NCBI RefSeq assembly: GCF_014651775.1
Contig: NZ_BMXN01000002.1
Coordinates: 62,001 to 126,000 of the forward strand
Source of the DNA: Vreelandella hamiltonii
GTDB lineage: Bacteria > Pseudomonadota > Gammaproteobacteria > Pseudomonadales > Halomonadaceae
Direction: 5' to 3'
Length of the DNA stretch: 64,000 bases
In this document: in pieces, positions 43,220-50,891 of the stretch
How the letters are laid out: each line of letters starts with the position of its first letter
How positions within the stretch are numbered: position 1 is the first letter of the stretch
Notes under the pieces: model-generated
Told to the model about the DNA's origin: nothing
The model's input: the letters and a program-made list of their open reading frames with translations, nothing else
Databases searched by the model: none
Made by a program: the position numbers and the translations under genes

Positions 43220-44890
43220 CTAGAACTCGCTCCACTCAGGTTCCAGAGGTTGCCGAGCGGTGGCGTTGCGAAGGCCCGCTTGAAGCTTGGCAGGCAGAGT
43301 GTTCAAGACGGTGGCGGGCTTGGCAGTGAAGCTGGCGCTTTTCTGCTGGCCATTGATCTTGAAGGTCGCAATCAGCTCGGCCAGCCGGTTCGCTTCGTCC
43401 TGCAAAGAAGCGGCGGCGGTGCTGGTTTCAGAGACGAGCGAGACGTTTTGCTGAGTGGCCGAGTCCATCTGAGTAATGGCCGTGCTCACTTGGCTGATGC
43501 CACTCTCCTGCTCATTGACTGCCAGCGCAATCTCCTGCATCAGTTCATTGACCTGCTTGACTGCCGTGACCGTACTGGCCATCCCTTCGGCACTGCGCTC
43601 GGATTGACGGGCCCCTTCCTTGATGCGCGCAGCAATATCATCGATGATCGTGCGAATCTGTCCAGAAGATTCGGAGGTCTTGGTCGCCAGCTTGCGAACC
43701 TCGCCTGCCACGACGGCGAAGCCCCGTCCGTGAGCGCCTGCCCGTGCGGCTTCTACCGATGCATTGAGCGCCAGAATACTGGTTTGAAACGCGATTCCTT
43801 CGATCACTTGAATGATGTCTTGCACTCGCTGCGAATGACGCTCCATATCTTTCATCAACGCTGTGGTTTGTTCGACTTCTTGCCGAGCAGCGCTGGCTTT
43901 GGCAGAGGCAGTGACCGTCAATTCACTGGCCGTACTGGAGGTCTGATTATTTTGGCTCACTGTCGATGACATCTGCTCCATGCTGGCGGCGGTTTCTTGC
44001 AAGGCGCTGGCCTGCTCTTCGGTGCGCGACGCCAGGTCTTCGCTGCCGCTGGCAATATCACGAGCATTTTGCGCCACCATCTGGCTGGTCTGAGAGAGTG
44101 TCAGCATCATCTCCGTAAGCCGGGTTTGCATCGCCGCCATCGCCTGGTAGAGCTTGCCGATTTCATTGCTTCCCTGATCGTTGATAGGGCGGGTCAAATC
44201 ACCTTGGGCAATGTGGTCGCAAATTTCCACGGCTTGTCCAAGAGGTGACACGATGTACCTTCTCAGAACGACCTGCAGCGTCACCAACAGTATCAAGGAG
44301 GCGAACAAGACCCCCGCCACGATCCACACGATGTGCTGGTTCGTTGCTTTGGCCTCGCTCTGCATCTCGTCGGCAATCGTGTTGGCAAAGCGTGAAAACT
44401 CACGGGTGGCTAGCGTAAAGGCAGTCGCTGCGCTGTCCATCCGTCTCGATTCACTCTCGATGAGGGAGACATTGCCAGCAGCTACTGCTTGACGAAGCGT
44501 TGGAGTGATCATCTCGTTGTAACGCTGAATGACCTCCATGTAATAGGGGTAGCGCTGTTGCTGCTCTGTGACGTTATAGCCGTTGAGCTCTTCGAAGCGT
44601 TGGGTGGTACGCTCCAGGCTTTCACGCATCAGCGACTGTGCCTGGCTCATGTCGGGATGATTGTCTCGGGCCAGGTCCGTGTAGCGCGCCATGCGCAGTC
44701 GCAGTTCCATCAAATTGACGTCCATACGGTTCGACGCATTGACCTGTTTCGCCGTCAATTCATTCAGTTCACTCATGTTCCTGACATTTTTGCGTGCTGC
44801 GGTAATGGCAAATGCACCTACCAGCAGTATGAGTATGGTGAGAAGCACCATAGAGGCGGTCAGGCTATGCTGAATTCTAATGTTCTTCAT
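43220..44890 (-). CDS. Methyl-accepting chemotaxis protein (Tar-like)
   Basis: A 556-residue chemoreceptor from the ATG at 44890 (MKNIRIQHSLTASMVLL). Membrane segments at ~10-32 and ~185-210 (HIVWIVAGVLFASLILLVTLQVVL) enclose a four-helix periplasmic sensor. A HAMP domain (RYIVSPLGQAVEICDHIAQGDL) and the signalling tip GIAFQTSILALNASVEAARAGAHGRGFAVVAGEVRKLA follow. The last five residues are EWSEF, a match to the xWxxF CheR-docking tail of E. coli Tar and Tsr. The ligand cannot be deduced. Start codons further upstream add only a non-conserved tail. Confidence 0.93.
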   Translation of the reverse strand: MKNIRIQHSLTASMVLLTILILLVGAFAITAARKNVRNMSELNELTAKQVNASNRMDVNLMELRLRMARYTDLARDNHPDMSQAQSLMRESLERTTQRFEELNGYNVTEQQQRYPYYMEVIQRYNEMITPTLRQAVAAGNVSLIESESRRMDSAATAFTLATREFSRFANTIADEMQSEAKATNQHIVWIVAGVLFASLILLVTLQVVLRRYIVSPLGQAVEICDHIAQGDLTRPINDQGSNEIGKLYQAMAAMQTRLTEMMLTLSQTSQMVAQNARDIASGSEDLASRTEEQASALQETAASMEQMSSTVSQNNQTSSTASELTVTASAKASAARQEVEQTTALMKDMERHSQRVQDIIQVIEGIAFQTSILALNASVEAARAGAHGRGFAVVAGEVRKLATKTSESSGQIRTIIDDIAARIKEGARQSERSAEGMASTVTAVKQVNELMQEIALAVNEQESGISQVSTAITQMDSATQQNVSLVSETSTAAASLQDEANRLAELIATFKINGQQKSASFTAKPATVLNTLPAKLQAGLRNATARQPLEPEWSEF

Positions 44891-44917
44891 GGGGTGTACC
44901 GTCGAGGAGTGAGTCAA

Positions 44918-45164
44918 GCAAGTGGGAGTAAGTTGTCAACGGCATAAATGAGGGAGGCAAACCGCCTTCGGCATTTTGTTCGTCATGTGGAATTTAGTGC
45001 GCCTTATAAATGCCCGCAATTTTTTTTGTACGGTTATGCTTAAGCTGTATGGGCCTTGTACTGCTTTTTGCTGCCTACCAAAGGACGAAATTTAAAATGC
45101 TGTTTCTTATACAAGGTTTTACAATTGGGGAAGATTCTTAACATTTTAATTTTAATAATGATAA
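44918..45164. other. AT-rich gap between the chemoreceptor and eutR
   Basis: 247 bp, more AT-rich than its neighbours, without a convincing gene. It contains a run of eight T (~45015-45022) and, at its right edge, a strong Fur-like box that overlaps the eutR stop codon. A Fur-regulated small RNA is conceivable but no clear RNA fold or terminator was found. Confidence 0.4.
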
Positions 45165-45169
45165 TCATT
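45157..45169. promoter_or_regulatory. Fur-like box overlapping the 3' end of eutR
   Basis: AATGATAATCATT is a perfect match to the 13-base core of the Fur consensus. It overlaps the eutR stop codon (45165-45167) and is not in front of any annotated gene: chemoreceptor transcription begins some 270 bases to the left. Confidence 0.55.
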
Positions 45170-46112
45170 TGCTTTTTATATGCAGCGTATGTGATGGGCA
45201 CTCGCCAAATTGACGCCGATAGTCGTGGGCAAACTGCCCCAAATGGCAAAACCCCCAGTACGTGGCAATCTCGGTGACCGTCTGGGGCGGCACGGCGGCG
45301 CGCAGGGCGCGTCGCACATGGTTCAGCCGCGATAGGCGTAAAAACTGAAGTGGGCTGATCCCCAGAATGGAGGTAAAGCTGTATTGCAGCGTGCGTCGGC
45401 TGACATGGGTCAGATCGCATAGCGCTTCCATGGTCATGGGCCCTTCGTGATGCTCTTCGACGTAGCGTTTGACGCTGTCCACCACTGCCTTGCGGTGTGC
45501 ATGGCTGGGGGGCAGCTCCTCATTGGGTTGCCAGGTCCCCAACAGCTCCAGAAGGCCCATCATGACGATGTCCTGGTGCAGCCGTTCGGCAACGGGGGCT
45601 CCTTGTTCTCCCAATAGCCGCTCCAGAACGAACATCAAGGCGTGCCGTGTCGATGGGTGAACCATGCGTCTTGGTTCCCGCCTCCAGCGTTCATCCAAAG
45701 CAATACCCTGCTGCTGAGCGGCAGCGTAGAGTGCAGGCAGTCGCACGACCAGCCCGTAGATATCGAAGTGGCCTGGGGTCACCAGCTCGAAAGCCTGGCC
45801 ACCCGGGCGGCACATGATCTGGTTGCTTGCCAAGGGTTGCCCATTGATGCGTGAGCCGTGGGGGCGAACGGGAATCCCCAGCCACAGCGAATCCTCCCAC
45901 ACCTGGCAATCCTGGCGCAGCGCCTGTTCGGTGTGCTCCTTGAAGAGCTGGACGGCGGGCAGCGCGATTTCATCCAGCCGCCCGTAAAAGCGGCCTGGGC
46001 TGAGCTGGTCGTACTGCTGCTGCCAGCGGGTCAGGTTCTGGGCGTGCTCATCGGCATCGCAGGCTTCCCATGTGCACTTTTGTGGTGCGTTATTCGACAA
46101 CGTCATCGCCAT
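45165..46112 (-). CDS. eutR: AraC family regulator of ethanolamine catabolism
   Basis: A 315-residue regulator. The N-terminal half (NLTRWQQQYDQLSPGRFYGRLDEIAL... ) and segments such as QIMCRPGGQAFELVTPGHFDIYGLVV fit the EutR sensor domain. The C-terminal ~100 residues carry two AraC HTH motifs (GPMTMEALCDLTHVSRRTLQYSFTSILGISPLQFLRLSRLNHVRRAL and VTEIATYWGFCHLGQFAHDYRRQFGECPS). It diverges from eutB. In enterobacteria EutR activates eut genes with ethanolamine and adenosylcobalamin; the same role is expected. Confidence 0.9.
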   Translation of the reverse strand: MAMTLSNNAPQKCTWEACDADEHAQNLTRWQQQYDQLSPGRFYGRLDEIALPAVQLFKEHTEQALRQDCQVWEDSLWLGIPVRPHGSRINGQPLASNQIMCRPGGQAFELVTPGHFDIYGLVVRLPALYAAAQQQGIALDERWRREPRRMVHPSTRHALMFVLERLLGEQGAPVAERLHQDIVMMGLLELLGTWQPNEELPPSHAHRKAVVDSVKRYVEEHHEGPMTMEALCDLTHVSRRTLQYSFTSILGISPLQFLRLSRLNHVRRALRAAVPPQTVTEIATYWGFCHLGQFAHDYRRQFGECPSHTLHIKSK

Positions 46113-46324
46113 GACCTGCTCCTGAAGGTGTCGCCATGTGGCTGCCCTGCGATGGGATTTCGGGCAAAGCTTTGTTTTCGTTTGTTTTTCGAGCCTGTCA
46201 GGTGGTTTGCCAAAACTCGATACTCCCCGTTAAGTGATAGCGCTATTGTGACAACAAGCAAGTTTTGTTCCGTTTACAAGCACGAAACAGCACAGCCCAA
46301 TACGAGGCAGGGCAGGAGAGGCCT
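46113..46324. promoter_or_regulatory. Divergent eutR / eutB promoter region
   Basis: 212 bp between the divergent starts of eutR and eutB. It should hold the EutR-activated eut promoter. No cobalamin riboswitch was recognised. AGGAGAGGCCT just before the eutB ATG is its ribosome site. Confidence 0.5.
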
Positions 46325-47728
46325 ATGGCGCACTATCACTCGACGGTGGGCAGCCGCCATTATCGATTCAAGGGGCTGACCGAACTGATGGCCAAAGCTA
46401 CGCCGCCGCGTTCGGGAGATCGACTGGCCGGCGTCATGGCAGAGACTGCCGAAGAGCGGGTGGTAGCCCAGATGGTACTGGCGGAGCTGCCGCTCACGAC
46501 CTTCTTGAACGAAGCGCTGATTCCCTACGAGCAGGATGAAATCACTCGCCTGATCATCGATGACCACGATGCCCAGGCCTTTGCACCGCTGCAGCATCTC
46601 ACCGTGGGCGACTTCCGCAACTGGCTGCTCTCTGATCACGCCACCAGCGAGGCCCTGGCCGCTGCCCGCCCCGGCATCACGCCGGAAATGGCCGCAGCAG
46701 TGAGCAAGCTGATGCGCAACCAGGACCTGATGCTGGTGGCGAAGAAGTGTCAGGTGACCACGGCGTTTCGCAACACCATCGGCCTGCCGGGACGGCTTTC
46801 CACTCGCCTGCAGCCCAATCACCCCACCGATGACGTGACCGGTATCGCGGCCAGCATTCTCGATGGCCTGCTGTATGGCAGTGGCGATGCGGTGATCGGC
46901 ATCAACCCCGCCACCGATAACGTCGCCCAAAGCATCAAGCTGATGCGCCTGATGGATGAGGTGATTCAGAAATACGAGATTCCCACCCAATCCTGCGTGC
47001 TCACTCACGTCACCAATACCCTGGAAGCCATCGAGCAGGGCGCGCCGGTGGACCTGGTGTTTCAATCCATCGGTGGCACCGAAGCCACCAACCGCAGCTT
47101 CGGGTTCGATTTGAGCACCCTGGCGGAAGCCGAAGCCGCCGCACAAACGCTGAACAGAGGTAGCGTAGGTCGCAACGTGATGTATTTCGAAACCGGCCAG
47201 GGAAGCTCGCTCTCGGCCGACGCCCACCACGGGCTGGACCAGCAAACCTGCGAAGCCCGCGCCTACGCCGTGGCGCGCAAGTTCAACCCGCTGCTGGTCA
47301 ATACGGTGGTCGGGTTCATCGGCCCTGAATATCTGTACGACGGAAAGGAGATCACCCGCGCGGGACTCGAGGATCACTTCTGCGGCAAGCTGTTGGGCGT
47401 GCCGATGGGGTGTGACGTGTGCTACACCAACCACGCCAACGCCGATCAGAACGATATGGATAACCTGCTGACGCTGCTGGGCGTGGCGGGCTGCAATTTC
47501 GTGATGGGTATCCCCGGCTCCGACGACATCATGCTCAACTATCAAACCACCTCGTTTCACGACGCGCTCTATGCCCGCCGGGTGCTGGGGCTGAAAGCCG
47601 CGCCGGAGTTCGAACAGTGGCTGGCCAGAATGCAGATCTTCCAGGATGTGAGCACCCATCGCCTGAACGACCAGCTTCCCGCTGCCTTTGCCAACAGCCT
47701 GCGTCACTTGCCGAAAGGGAACGACTAA
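46325..47728 (+). CDS. eutB: Ethanolamine ammonia-lyase heavy chain
   Basis: A 467-residue alpha subunit of the adenosylcobalamin-dependent enzyme that splits ethanolamine to acetaldehyde and ammonia. The start at 46325 (MAHYHSTVGSRHYRFKGL) follows a good ribosome site; an upstream in-frame ATG at 46265 is unlikely. Conserved blocks are RPGITPEMAAAVSKLMRNQD, TTAFRNTIGLPGRLSTRLQPNHPTDD, GINPATDNV and YETGQGSSLSADAHHG-like sequence (YFETGQGSSLSADAHHG). eutC starts one base after the stop. Confidence 0.97.
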   Translation: MAHYHSTVGSRHYRFKGLTELMAKATPPRSGDRLAGVMAETAEERVVAQMVLAELPLTTFLNEALIPYEQDEITRLIIDDHDAQAFAPLQHLTVGDFRNWLLSDHATSEALAAARPGITPEMAAAVSKLMRNQDLMLVAKKCQVTTAFRNTIGLPGRLSTRLQPNHPTDDVTGIAASILDGLLYGSGDAVIGINPATDNVAQSIKLMRLMDEVIQKYEIPTQSCVLTHVTNTLEAIEQGAPVDLVFQSIGGTEATNRSFGFDLSTLAEAEAAAQTLNRGSVGRNVMYFETGQGSSLSADAHHGLDQQTCEARAYAVARKFNPLLVNTVVGFIGPEYLYDGKEITRAGLEDHFCGKLLGVPMGCDVCYTNHANADQNDMDNLLTLLGVAGCNFVMGIPGSDDIMLNYQTTSFHDALYARRVLGLKAAPEFEQWLARMQIFQDVSTHRLNDQLPAAFANSLRHLPKGND

Positions 47729-47729
47729 G

Positions 47730-48569
47730 ATGCCGAAGCAACTCCCGCAGGACACCAAGGCGCCCATCGTCATCGAAAACCCCTGGGAGCGCCTGCGCGC
47801 TTTTACCGATGCGCGCATCGGGCTGGGGCGTGCCGGGGTGAGCCTGCCCACCCATCAACTGCTTGCATTTCAACTGGCCCATGCCCAAGCCCAGGACGCA
47901 GTGCACTGCCCGCTCGCGTGCGAGGCACTGGCCGCTGAGCTCACCCGGCAACTGGCGTTGGGCAGCGCGCCGCTGGTGGTACACAGCCGCGCCGAACACC
48001 GGGCAATGTACCTGCAGCGCCCCGACTACGGCCGACGGCTCGACGAACCATCCCGGCAGGCACTGCAGCAAGCGGCGGAGAGCGGCCAGCGCTATGACCT
48101 GGCGGTGGTCATCGTGGATGGCCTCTCGGCCCTGGCGGTGCAGCAGAACAGCGCGCCGTTTCTGGCCGCCCTGTACGACGCACTGCAGCGCGACCACCAC
48201 GACTGGAAGCTGGCGCCGCTGACCCTCGTCGAGCAGGGGCGCGTGGCCATTGGCGATGAAGTGGGCGCGCTGCTCAATGCCGACGCCGTGCTGGTGATGA
48301 TTGGTGAGCGCCCCGGCCTCAGCTCACCGGATAGCCTGGGACTCTACATGACCTGGGCCCCTGAAGTGGGCTTGAAGGATGACCGACGCAACTGCATCTC
48401 CAACGTGCGCCCCGCTGGGCTGGCCTATGCAGAGGCGGCAAGGCGACTACTGCTGCTGTTGCGCGAAGCGCGGGAGCGCAAGCTCTCTGGCGTGAAGCTC
48501 AAGGACCGCAGCGAAGACAACGTGCTGGAGGGCAGCCACTCGACCCGGAATTTCCTCGTGGCCGATTGA
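47730..48569 (+). CDS. eutC: Ethanolamine ammonia-lyase light chain
   Basis: A 279-residue beta subunit that completes the cobalamin-binding site. Start at the ATG at 47730, one base after eutB. It shows NPWERLRAFTDARIGLGRAGVSLPT, YLQRPDYGRRLDE, DLAVVIVDGLSALAV and CISNVRPAGLAYAEAARRLLLLL. No reactivating factor gene (eutA) or microcompartment shell gene is present here. Confidence 0.96.
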   Translation: MPKQLPQDTKAPIVIENPWERLRAFTDARIGLGRAGVSLPTHQLLAFQLAHAQAQDAVHCPLACEALAAELTRQLALGSAPLVVHSRAEHRAMYLQRPDYGRRLDEPSRQALQQAAESGQRYDLAVVIVDGLSALAVQQNSAPFLAALYDALQRDHHDWKLAPLTLVEQGRVAIGDEVGALLNADAVLVMIGERPGLSSPDSLGLYMTWAPEVGLKDDRRNCISNVRPAGLAYAEAARRLLLLLREARERKLSGVKLKDRSEDNVLEGSHSTRNFLVAD

Positions 48570-48721
48570 AAAAACAGGCGACGGCTCAAGACGCAAGATG
48601 ACTTCTCCGCTCGCGCTCTGAACGGCCATTTCCACACAACAAGAACATCGCCAATCACAACGCAAACAACGCAGCACGCCGCTGACACCCATTGCGTTCC
48701 ACACTGAAAAAGGGCGAGACC
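48570..48721. other. Gap between eutC and the ethanolamine permease
   Basis: 152 bp. No terminator hairpin with a T run is visible. The permease may be on the eutBC transcript or have its own promoter. The ribosome site AAGGGCGAGACC precedes the permease ATG. Confidence 0.35.
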
Positions 48722-50155
48722 ATGACACAATCAACGGTTGATCAGACGTATCTGGCGAAGCGCCAGCTGCGTAAGGGTACAGCAGGCTGGATGCTGCTGG
48801 CGGGACTTGGGGTTTCCTACGTTATTTCGGGGGATTTTGCGGGCTGGAACTTTGGCATTGCCGAAGCGGGCTGGGGGGGCTTTGCCATCGCCGCCTGTCT
48901 GATGGCCGTGATGTACCTGGCTCTGGTGCTCTCCCTGGCCGAAATGTCCGCAGCGATCCCGGCGGCAGGCGGGGGCTACAGCTTTGCCCGCCAAGCCATG
49001 GGGCCGGCGGGAGGCTACTTGACGGGGCTGGCGGTATTGATCGAATACGCGCTGGCGCCTGCAGCCATCGTGATCTTCATCGGTGCGGCGGTCGAGGCCT
49101 TGTTGGGTGTCAACGGCCCGCTGGTGTATCTGCTGTTTTATGCGGTGTTCATCGGCATTCACCTCGCCGGGGTGGGCGAAGCGCTGAAGGTGATGATGGT
49201 GATCAGCGGCTTGGCGGTCTTTGCGATTCTGGCCACCGCCGTGGCGCTGATCGGTGACTTCGATGCGGCCAACCTGTTCGATATTGCCCCCACCGAGGCG
49301 GCGGGGGCGAGTACCTTCATGCCCTTTGGCTGGTACGGTATCTGGGCGGCACTGCCCTTTGGCATGTGGCTGTTCCTGGCGGTAGAAGGCGTGCCGTTGG
49401 CGGCGGAAGAAGCCAAAGACCCCGCCCGTGACATGCCCAAGGGCATCATCGGTGCCATGCTGTTTTTGCTGTTCACGGCACTGCTGGTGGTCGTGCTGCT
49501 GGCGGGAGCCACCAGCGCCGAGATGATCGGCCAAAGCGGCGTGCCGCTGGTGGATGCCTTGAATGCGGCAGGCAACCCGACGCTGGCGACCCTGGTCAAT
49601 GTGCTGGGCCTGGCGGGCTTGATTGCCTCGTTCTTCTCGATCATTTATGGCTACAGCCGCCTGGTGTTTGCGCTCTCCCGGGCGGGCTATCTGCCTAAAC
49701 GGCTGTCTCTGACCAGCGAACGTAAAGTGCCTTACCTGGCGCTCATCGTGCCGGGGGTGTTTGGCTTCCTGGCCTCGCTGAGCGGGGAGGGTGACCTGAT
49801 GCTGGGCATGGCCGTCGTGGGGGCGACCATTTCCTATGCGCTGATGGCTTTCAGCCATATCTGGCTGCGCCTCAAACAGCCTGAGCTGCCGCGCCCCTAC
49901 AGAACGCCGGGTGGTATCGTCACCTCGTCGGTGGCCCTGGTACTGTCGCTGGTGGCCATGACCGGTGTATACGCCTTCGACCCCCGCGCATTCAACTACA
50001 CCCTCCTGCTGTTTGTGGCGGGGGCGGCTTACTACTTCCTGTACAGTAAAAATCATCTGGTGGCGAAAACGGCCGAGGAGGAGTTCGCGCTGGTCACTGC
50101 GGCGCCAGAAGAGATTGAGCCCCCTGCTGCGGGCGTCGCCGCCGCCAAGCTTTAA
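48722..50155 (+). CDS. eat: Ethanolamine permease (APC superfamily)
   Basis: A 477-residue transporter starting at the ATG at 48722 (MTQSTVDQTYLAKRQLRKG). About 12 hydrophobic segments. The first is VSYVISGDFAGWNFGIAEAGWGGFA, characteristic of ethanolamine permeases, followed by EMSAAIPAAGGGYSFARQAMGPAGGYLTG and VEGVPLAAEEAKDPARDMPKG. It brings ethanolamine into the cell for EutBC. The C-terminus is Ala/Glu/Pro-rich. Confidence 0.92.
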   Translation: MTQSTVDQTYLAKRQLRKGTAGWMLLAGLGVSYVISGDFAGWNFGIAEAGWGGFAIAACLMAVMYLALVLSLAEMSAAIPAAGGGYSFARQAMGPAGGYLTGLAVLIEYALAPAAIVIFIGAAVEALLGVNGPLVYLLFYAVFIGIHLAGVGEALKVMMVISGLAVFAILATAVALIGDFDAANLFDIAPTEAAGASTFMPFGWYGIWAALPFGMWLFLAVEGVPLAAEEAKDPARDMPKGIIGAMLFLLFTALLVVVLLAGATSAEMIGQSGVPLVDALNAAGNPTLATLVNVLGLAGLIASFFSIIYGYSRLVFALSRAGYLPKRLSLTSERKVPYLALIVPGVFGFLASLSGEGDLMLGMAVVGATISYALMAFSHIWLRLKQPELPRPYRTPGGIVTSSVALVLSLVAMTGVYAFDPRAFNYTLLLFVAGAAYYFLYSKNHLVAKTAEEEFALVTAAPEEIEPPAAGVAAAKL

Positions 50156-50189
50156 TCAGCGCGGCGAATCACCTAGTCTGAAGCTCGGA

Positions 50190-50222
50190 AGCCCGCCTCT
50201 GGCCCTGGTGCCAAGGCGGGCT
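50190..50222 (+). terminator. Hairpin after the ethanolamine permease
   Basis: An 8-bp stem AGCCCGCC / GGCGGGCT encloses a 17-base loop, 35 bases after the permease stop. There is no terminal T run; it may still end or stabilise the eut transcript. Confidence 0.45.
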
Positions 50223-50251
50223 CATTGGCCAAGCGACAGAGGGAAACCGTG

Positions 50252-50764
50252 ATGATGCTCGACTTTACCGACCCAGCACTGGGCGATGCCGAACAGGCGC
50301 GCTGGTACGCCGTGGACGATGGCGTGATGGGCGGCGTGTCCCACAGCGGCTTTCGTGTGGAAGAGGGGCATGGCTGCTTCTATGGAGAGGTCTCGCTGGA
50401 AAATGGCGGCGGCTTTGCCTCGGTGCGCCGTGAGCCCGGAGCGTTTGAGCCAAGCCTGGCCCAGGCCAAGGGCATCACGCTGCGGGTGCGCGGCGATGGC
50501 CGTCGCTATCAACTGCGCCTCAAAAGTCACGCGCTGGACGATGCAAGTGCCTACCGCGTGGCGTTCACGCCCAGCGCCCAGCAGTGGGAAACGCTGCATT
50601 TCAGCTGGGCGCAGTTCGACGCCGTGCGCCGGGGGTCGCTGTTGTCCAACGCACCGTCGCTCGAGCCCGGCACCGTTCACCAGTTGGGCTTTCTGATTGC
50701 CGACCGCACCGCCGGACCGTTTCAGCTGGAAATTGCCTTCATCTCGACGTATTCGCAGGACTAA
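50252..50764 (+). CDS. CIA30 family protein
   Basis: A 170-residue protein starting at the ATG at 50252 (MMLDFTDPALGDAEQARWYAVDDGVMGGVSHSG). It is a beta-rich, galactose-binding-like domain of the CIA30 (NDUFAF1) family, with VDDGVMGG near the N-terminus, FYGEVSLENGGGFASVR and IADRTAGPFQLEI near the C-terminus. In mitochondria relatives assist complex I assembly; bacterial roles are mostly unknown. No signal peptide is present. Four short tandem repeats follow its stop. Confidence 0.88.
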   Translation: MMLDFTDPALGDAEQARWYAVDDGVMGGVSHSGFRVEEGHGCFYGEVSLENGGGFASVRREPGAFEPSLAQAKGITLRVRGDGRRYQLRLKSHALDDASAYRVAFTPSAQQWETLHFSWAQFDAVRRGSLLSNAPSLEPGTVHQLGFLIADRTAGPFQLEIAFISTYSQD

Positions 50765-50823
50765 TTTTCACAGGACGACTCTTCACAGGGCTTATCTTCA
50801 CAGGACGACTTTTCACAGGACTA
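50764..50823 (+). repeat. Four tandem 15-base repeats directly after the CIA30 stop
   Basis: Units of the form ATTTTCACAGGACGA, CTCTTCACAGGGCTT, ATCTTCACAGGACGA and CTTTTCACAGGACTA share the core TTCACAGG and an exact 15-base period. The first and third units are nearly identical, as are parts of the second and fourth. The array starts on the last base of the TAA stop. Confidence 0.85.
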
Positions 50824-50891
50824 AGGTCGTCTCGTATGTAGTTTGCCGTTCGAAGAGTCTGGGAAGCCTTCTATCGACGTGAGCCAGTCTG

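Noticed and set aside
45040-45420. 126-residue minus-strand frame across the eutR 3' end
   Set aside because: It overlaps eutR in another frame and its C-terminal part is AT-driven Lys/Ile sequence without a ribosome site.
46113-46324. Cobalamin riboswitch before eutB
   Set aside because: No B12-box-like sequence or fitting fold was seen; regulation by EutR is sufficient.
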